From: Terfezia claveryi
Lineage: Eukaryota; Ascomycota; Pezizomycetes; Pezizales; Pezizaceae
Reading direction: 5' to 3'
Assembly: GCA_015179025.1 (NCBI GenBank)
Contig: WHUX01000026.1
Span: 248,001 to 312,000, forward strand
Length of the DNA: 64,000 bases
Shown here: positions 59,501 to 64,000 of the stretch, piece by piece
Numbering within the stretch: position 1 is the first letter of the stretch
How the letters are laid out: every line of letters begins with the position of its first letter
The notes under the pieces: generated by a model
What the model saw: the letters and a program-made list of their open reading frames with translations, nothing else
What the model was told of the DNA's origin: nothing
Databases searched by the model: none
Translations under genes and position numbers: made by a program

Positions 59501-59924
59501 AGGCTACATTTATGTCAAGGTCTCTAGGGATCATCTGGCATCTTTTTTTTTTTTTAAAAATACTTGTTACTCCTATGCGGCCCCGTTAGGGGACATCTGG
59601 CATCTAGCCGATTAATGACAGCATGGGGACTCCGCGTCTCCTGCTTTATTGATTTCTTGAGTTTTAGTTCTTCTACTTTCCGTGGTTCTAGCCACCCAAC
59701 GTGCCCTTGAGTTGTCATCTTTGATCATTAATCATTTTCGCTGCTACCTTTCAGCTCTTGAGGTTTTGTCTTTAGATTGCGGTATATAGGCGCCAGAGCT
59801 GGTAGATTAACTTGCCTTGTCCCGAATCCACCCGGGTTTCCCAGTGGCTCCTCATGGTCCACTTACTGGGACCGAATAGGAGTAATGAGTACTCTTTTTA
59901 AATAAGAAAAAGGCTACATTTATG
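59501..59924 (+). mobile_element. SINE-like copy, plus strand, with 14-bp target duplication
   Basis: The body (59515-59910) is bounded by AGGCTACATTTATG at 59501-59514 and 59911-59924. Its 3' part shares AGATTAACTTGCCTT, GTGGCTCCTCATGG and ATAGGAGTAA with the copy at 31160-31393, and ends in an A-rich tail. About 60 bp of the body is a younger nested insertion. Without it the body is about 334 bp, longer than the 31-kb copy, which is thus probably 5'-truncated or diverged. Confidence 0.75.
59532..59605 (-). mobile_element. 5'-truncated SINE-like copy (50 bp) nested in the previous one
   Basis: CATCTGGCATCT occurs at 59532-59543 and 59594-59605. Between them is a T-run (the tail on the minus strand) and TTGTTACTCCTATGCGGCCC, which matches the 3' end of the 31-kb copy. 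This is a textbook truncated retroinsertion with a 12-bp target duplication. Confidence 0.85.
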
Positions 59925-60163
59925 GCATGACCTCCCTCAAGCAGTGAGACCTGATATGCTTGTCAGCATTTTTAGGCTACAAACTTGTGGTCATGAATTA
60001 ATACCACATCCCAGCTATAGCTGTGGCAATAACGGTGTCGTTCTCGCTAACGAGATCCAACGCCCTCCCAAGACACCACATTCCAAGGCCGTAGAGCTTC
60101 AGATATGAGAGATCGATAGAGGGTATGGTCAGTTGGCATTAAACGCAATGGGACTCGGTAGTA

Positions 60164-60291
60164 CCGCATCCACTGGTGTATAACGATCCTTGTCAGTTTA
60201 AAGACATAGGTCGGGCTTATGCAGTAAAGGTGATAAAATAGGTGGATGGTAACAAGCTCACCATCTTTAGACTGACAAGGATCGTTGTTCG
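60164..60291. mobile_element. MITE copy A (right end truncated)
   Basis: Begins TA then CCGCATCCACTGGTGTATAA and shares about 100 bp almost identically with copy B at 63786, including TCAGTTTAAAGACATAGGTC and GATAAAATAGGTGGATGG. The right arm ATCTTTAGACTGACAAGGATCG is the complement of the left arm, but the last 15 or so bases of the TIR are missing. Confidence 0.8.
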
Positions 60292-62255
60292 GGTTTGAAT
60301 TAATCTCAGCATCCCACGACCCATCTACTATGTCATAGTCTTCACTGGACCCTCCCGCTCATCGATCATCTGGTGACTCTTTTGCCCGCTTTACCACCTC
60401 CACCTCCTGTCACAGGTAATACCTACAAGGCCCTTGCCTGATGACGCCAGGCATAGCTGTAAATGTACATTTAGGTATAGCTGGATCGGATTTGAGGGCC
60501 TTGAGCCAACGGACTGCAGGGGGCCTACCTAGCTATGTATAAGATGGCGCTCTAGTGGCGCGGAATCACGAGGTCTGTGTTAGGTTTTAGGCAACAATAA
60601 TGTTACATGAGCCAACCGGGTGCACGTACAGTCAGCCAATTAGTCTATTTCTGCCAATATGTATGCGATTATAAGATAAGTTAAGTAAGCAAAAAATTCT
60701 AGAGTCTAGGATTACAGTACATAACACCATACATATGTAACACATACATGCATATCTTATTTGTTTTGCGCACAAGTTGGAATTACCGGTATCTGGCTAA
60801 TGCTATCTGGGTGCAAACATGGCAGGAATAATAGCTATATATACCTCCTATCGAAGTGATTAATATGAAACAGAAGGTAGTCAATACAAATATATAAAAA
60901 TATTTATAATAAAATATACATGTACATACGAATGCCAAAAAAGAAAATTTCAACTGTATAGAAAAAAGAAAAAAAAAACATTATCCGAGGTTTATAAAGA
61001 GCTCACCTGGTTGCATGAAGGGACATGTTTAGCAAATTGCCACAGTTTTCTATGGCCCTGCTTCACGTTTTTATCTCCTTAATCTTCCACCTGTCACTAC
61101 TTAATTATGTATTGGTTACAAGCATCTAGAATGTATGTAACCCCCAGCATCCCCAGCATCATATCATGTATAGAACAGGATACATCCATGGCAAACCACA
61201 CCACCAAATCTCGTCAATTTATACATAATCCCCCTCCCCCCAACGCGCAAAATCCCTCATGACCAACCAGCAGGCATGACAGTTGGTTTTAGGCTATTAT
61301 AAATCCATAATCACAAATCAAGGATTTTTGACTGCTTGAAATGGATGCGAAGTTTTTACCCTGATATTTCACCTCCCCGGAAGTGGAATAGATTCAGTAA
61401 TCAAAGTCATTAAGACTTAAAAGTAACACAAACAAAACAAGCGAAAGTCTGAGGAATCGGCTATCCCTCGGGGAAAAGTAAATCCCAAAAATCACTTTGG
61501 GGATGTTTCGGATAAATGAAAGGTATGGTTTAGTTATCGATTCCCTGGTTTTTCCCTTCTCCAGGGTCGGGACCCTCTCACACACTCCCATAATGCCAGA
61601 GAAAAAAGAAAACTACCCTATCACAGAAACACCCAAGAAGTCAGTCGGTGATCTCTGTCTGTTACAAGCCTTGACTACGGGGGTGAAATTAGAATTTATG
61701 TAAGAAACGGCAGATGTCTCTTTTTCCATATATCGCAGATACTAAAGAATCAGACTCAAAGAGCAATGTAAGAAAGCATGCAAGAAGCACTCATTGATCC
61801 CACTCGAATACATAATGTCGTTCCGTGAACAAGCAAGCACCTAAGCCGCAAGCGGCAAAGAAAAAAAAAAAGAAAAAAAGGCTTTCACCGCCCAGATAGG
61901 AATGAAAAGATGTCTCGTAACCAGTAGGACTTATGAATCCCAAGGGAAACAAAGACGTAAACGGAGACTACCAAGTATCAAAGTAACAACGCTAAGAACA
62001 ACCAGCGAAGAACGCAAAGTATATCAATGTCGATATGTAAGAAAATGATCAGATACCCTTTGTAGTAAATCTGATTCAAGGAAAAGAAAAGAAAAGAAAA
62101 AAAGGAAAACCATAATCATATTTCCCAGTAATCCCATCCCATTTAGCCATATCCGAAATCCGATCCAATCCTATTCAATCCTAGCTATCATGCCTTTTCC
62201 CATCCAGATTCCATCCACCCAATTACTTCCCTGGGGTCTCACCCCGATATATCGC
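60292..62255. other. Spacer; no supported gene
   Basis: Only short frames. A/T-rich tracts lie near 60880-60990 and 62090-62110. The part just below 62256 is likely the 3' untranslated region of the GPI-protein gene. Confidence 0.5.
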
Positions 62256-62798
62256 TTACAGCAGCGCAACCACCGCACCTACAAACGCCATCAATGCCAC
62301 CACCGACCCAGCCTTAACCGTACCCGCTGCACCCTCTGATTCAGTACTCGGTGCGCTCGGTCCAGACGTAGAATACGTCGTCTGATTGCCCTTCACCGTA
62401 GTCGAATAACCTCCCGAGACCGTAGCATACCCGGTGGTGGTCGTATTCGACGGAACTTGAATGGTGCTCGTTTCCTCAACGGTAGTAGCATTAGTTGGGT
62501 AAAGGGTATCAATTGGGTAGGGAGCATCAGTTGGGTAAGGAGTCTCAGTTGGGTAAGGAGTATCGATGGCTTCCTGTAGGGTGGTGATGGGGGTGATAGT
62601 AGTAATGGATGGGGTGAGATAGACGGTGTAGGGACTGCCAGAGGTAGTGATGGTATGGGTGACTGTTACGTAGACAATCTCGGTGGAGGTGGTGGTCAGT
62701 TCATCGCGACGGATGCGCACGTGGTTGCCGTGGGTGCCAGCGGAGGCGAGGGCGGGGGAGGCGAGGAGGGTGAGGAGAGCGAAGTGGGGGGAGATCAT
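62256..62798 (-). CDS. GPI-anchored Ser/Thr-rich cell-wall protein, 180 aa
   Basis: An uninterrupted frame from the ATG at 62798. The N-terminal signal peptide (MISPHFALLTLLASPALASA) is followed by a dibasic RIRR that may be a Kex2-type processing site. The mature part is rich in Thr/Ser/Tyr with short repeats of the form DTPYPTETPYPTDAPYP. It carries potential N-glycosylation sites (NATT, NTTT, NQTT). The C-terminus has small residues (EGAAGTVKAGS) and then a hydrophobic end (VVALMAFVGAVVALL), the normal signal for GPI addition. Such proteins are exported to the plasma membrane or wall. No enzyme domain is visible. The long AC/TC-rich upstream region (62799-63160) is probably its promoter and leader. 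Confidence 0.88.
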   Translation of the reverse strand: MISPHFALLTLLASPALASAGTHGNHVRIRRDELTTTSTEIVYVTVTHTITTSGSPYTVYLTPSITTITPITTLQEAIDTPYPTETPYPTDAPYPIDTLYPTNATTVEETSTIQVPSNTTTTGYATVSGGYSTTVKGNQTTYSTSGPSAPSTESEGAAGTVKAGSVVALMAFVGAVVALL

Positions 62799-63785
62799 TT
62801 TGGAGGCTTGGTTGGATGGTTAGTTGGTTGTATTGAGGGAGTGTGGATTGTTTCTGTGGGAGGGAACGAGTGTGAGTTTGGTGTCTTCCTTGAGCGTCCT
62901 TTGCGGAAATGACGGAGAAAGAAGGTGAAAGGGAGCGAAGCAGACAGAAGAGAAAGATTGGAAACAAAAGAAGGATGTATGTCTAGGTATCCGAAATACA
63001 AAAGGCTATGTGTGCCTTGCGTGTGCGGGATGGAGTGGTACGATGTGACATGAGGGTATGTATGCGTATGAAGAGATCGACAGAAAACCAAAAGTGACAG
63101 GACGAGAACACAAAGTCGATCTTGGAATGGAGGCACGAGAATGGGAGCCTCGATTGGCAAACTCAAAAGTCATAAAAACATTAAGTATCTCATCTCTCTG
63201 CCGCTATCGGACGCCCAAGATGATAGGTTATATCGCGCTCGCTACACAGCAATGCACACAGCAATGCACACAGCAATGCACACAGCAATGCACACAGCAA
63301 TGCACACCGCAATGCACATCGCGATGTGCACGAAAACCCTAATCTCACAGCGAATCACGGATGTAACACCGATAGCAGCAGCTGCAGCATCCACGAAACC
63401 GATCGTTCGACTCACCTTGAAAAGAGAGTGTGAGGTGAGATAAACCTAGCGTCGCAACGAATCCGAATTCTCAAAAACACAAAGGAGTGACTGTGCTTTG
63501 TTCAAAGCAGTGAATGATGAATAAAGAATGTATTCGTTACGACAACGTCCAAAGCCGATGGGTGAGGAGGAAAGGGAAGGGGGGAAAAGAGACTTTGGCG
63601 GGGAGGGGAGGGGAGGGAATCATATATGCGCCATGCGCCCACGACACTCTACCTGCCACAGTATTGTACTCGACCAGGGTGTCCGAAATTGCGGTATTGT
63701 ATAGGCGGTACCCATATTTTGGGAAATTAGCATTGCTGAGAGTATTCCATGCGCACACAGCACATGCCACAGTGGTGGCGCTCTA
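62799..63785. other. Upstream region of the GPI-protein gene and flanking spacer
   Basis: No second gene supported. A 12-bp microsatellite is listed separately. A GGGA-rich stretch lies at 63565-63620. The open frames here mostly reflect the repeat. Confidence 0.5.
63245..63331. repeat. 12-bp microsatellite CACAGCAATGCA
   Basis: Five perfect units followed by two degenerate ones (CACCGCAATGCA and CATCGCGATGTGCA). In one frame it encodes QCTQ repeats, but no gene structure supports translation. Confidence 0.9.
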
Positions 63786-63944
63786 CCGCATCTACTGGTG
63801 TATAACGATCCTTGTCAGTTTAAAGACATAGGTCGAGCTTATGCAGTAAAGGTGATAAAATAGGTGGATGGTAACAAGCTCACTGAGGTATAATGGTCCC
63901 TGTCAGTTAAACTGACAAGGATCGTTGTTCGCCAGTGGATGCGG
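63786..63944. mobile_element. MITE copy B, 159 bp, complete ends with TA duplication
   Basis: The left end CCGCATCTACTGGTGTATAACG and the right end (read inward) CCGCATCCACTGGCGAACAACG continue into GATCCTTGTCAGTTTAA on both sides, giving TIRs of about 40 bp. TA is at 63784-63785 and 63945-63946. There is no coding capacity. The interior between the TIRs matches copy A except for a few bases, showing both copies are young. Confidence 0.88.
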
Positions 63945-64000
63945 TACTGTAATTAGGGACGGGGGGGGGAGGGGGAATTCATGAAGTGAAAATAAAGATT

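Noticed and set aside
63245..63331. The 12-bp repeat array as a CRISPR array
   Set aside because: There are no spacers between units; it is a simple tandem repeat in a eukaryotic genome.

Overview
The window looks like nuclear DNA of a filamentous ascomycete. Genes carry short introns (54-78 bp) with GT..AG ends and clear branch-point-like sequences, the proteins are fungal types (DHA1 MFS transporter, F-box protein, opsin-like protein, GPI-anchored wall protein), and the transposable elements are fungal families. Roughly ten host genes are separated by long AT-rich spacers. I cannot fix the species from sequence alone. I saw no tRNA, rRNA, CRISPR array or viral gene.

Layout. 1-21 kb is the main host-gene block: a disordered nuclear-type protein (1045-3079), an MFS drug/polyamine-type transporter (8983-10715), an F-box/Cys-rich protein (12666-14590), a secreted/membrane conserved protein (16105-16794, minus) and an atypical alpha/beta-hydrolase-like protein with three internal repeats (18078-20810). 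21-32 kb is repeat-rich: a 726-bp TIR element, minisatellites, an apparently intact 2.25-kb pogo/Fot1 transposon (28816-31067), a SINE-like retroinsertion and a pogo-type MITE. 34-45 kb mixes an opsin-like gene (34076-35259, minus), a 56-residue membrane protein gene (36439-36609, minus), two decayed genes (a PD-(D/E)XK-nuclease-like gene and an MFS transporter) and one small unknown gene (43941-44615). 45348-56199 is one 10.85-kb CACTA/Tnp2-type element with matching ends and an ATCA duplication. It holds a broken Tnp2 transposase and a broken accessory gene, and it surrounds a second block bounded by long inverted repeats. 56-64 kb holds a LINE-like remnant, nested SINE-like copies, two copies of a MITE, and a GPI-anchored protein gene.

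The most unusual signal is a set of tiny insertions (10-32 bp) spread over the window. All share one fixed end (CAACCAGACTA, or its complement) and differ in length at the other end. Seven are flanked by perfect or near-perfect 7-11 bp direct repeats, like target-site duplications. This is the pattern expected if an RNA with a fixed 3' end were reverse transcribed into the genome and almost completely 5'-truncated. I know of no named element that fits, so I report it as the main candidate for something undescribed.

A second theme is age contrast. The pogo element has an uninterrupted spliced reading frame and all three catalytic aspartates, whereas the CACTA element and the MFS pseudogene carry stops mostly explained by C-to-T change at CpA, a RIP-like signature.
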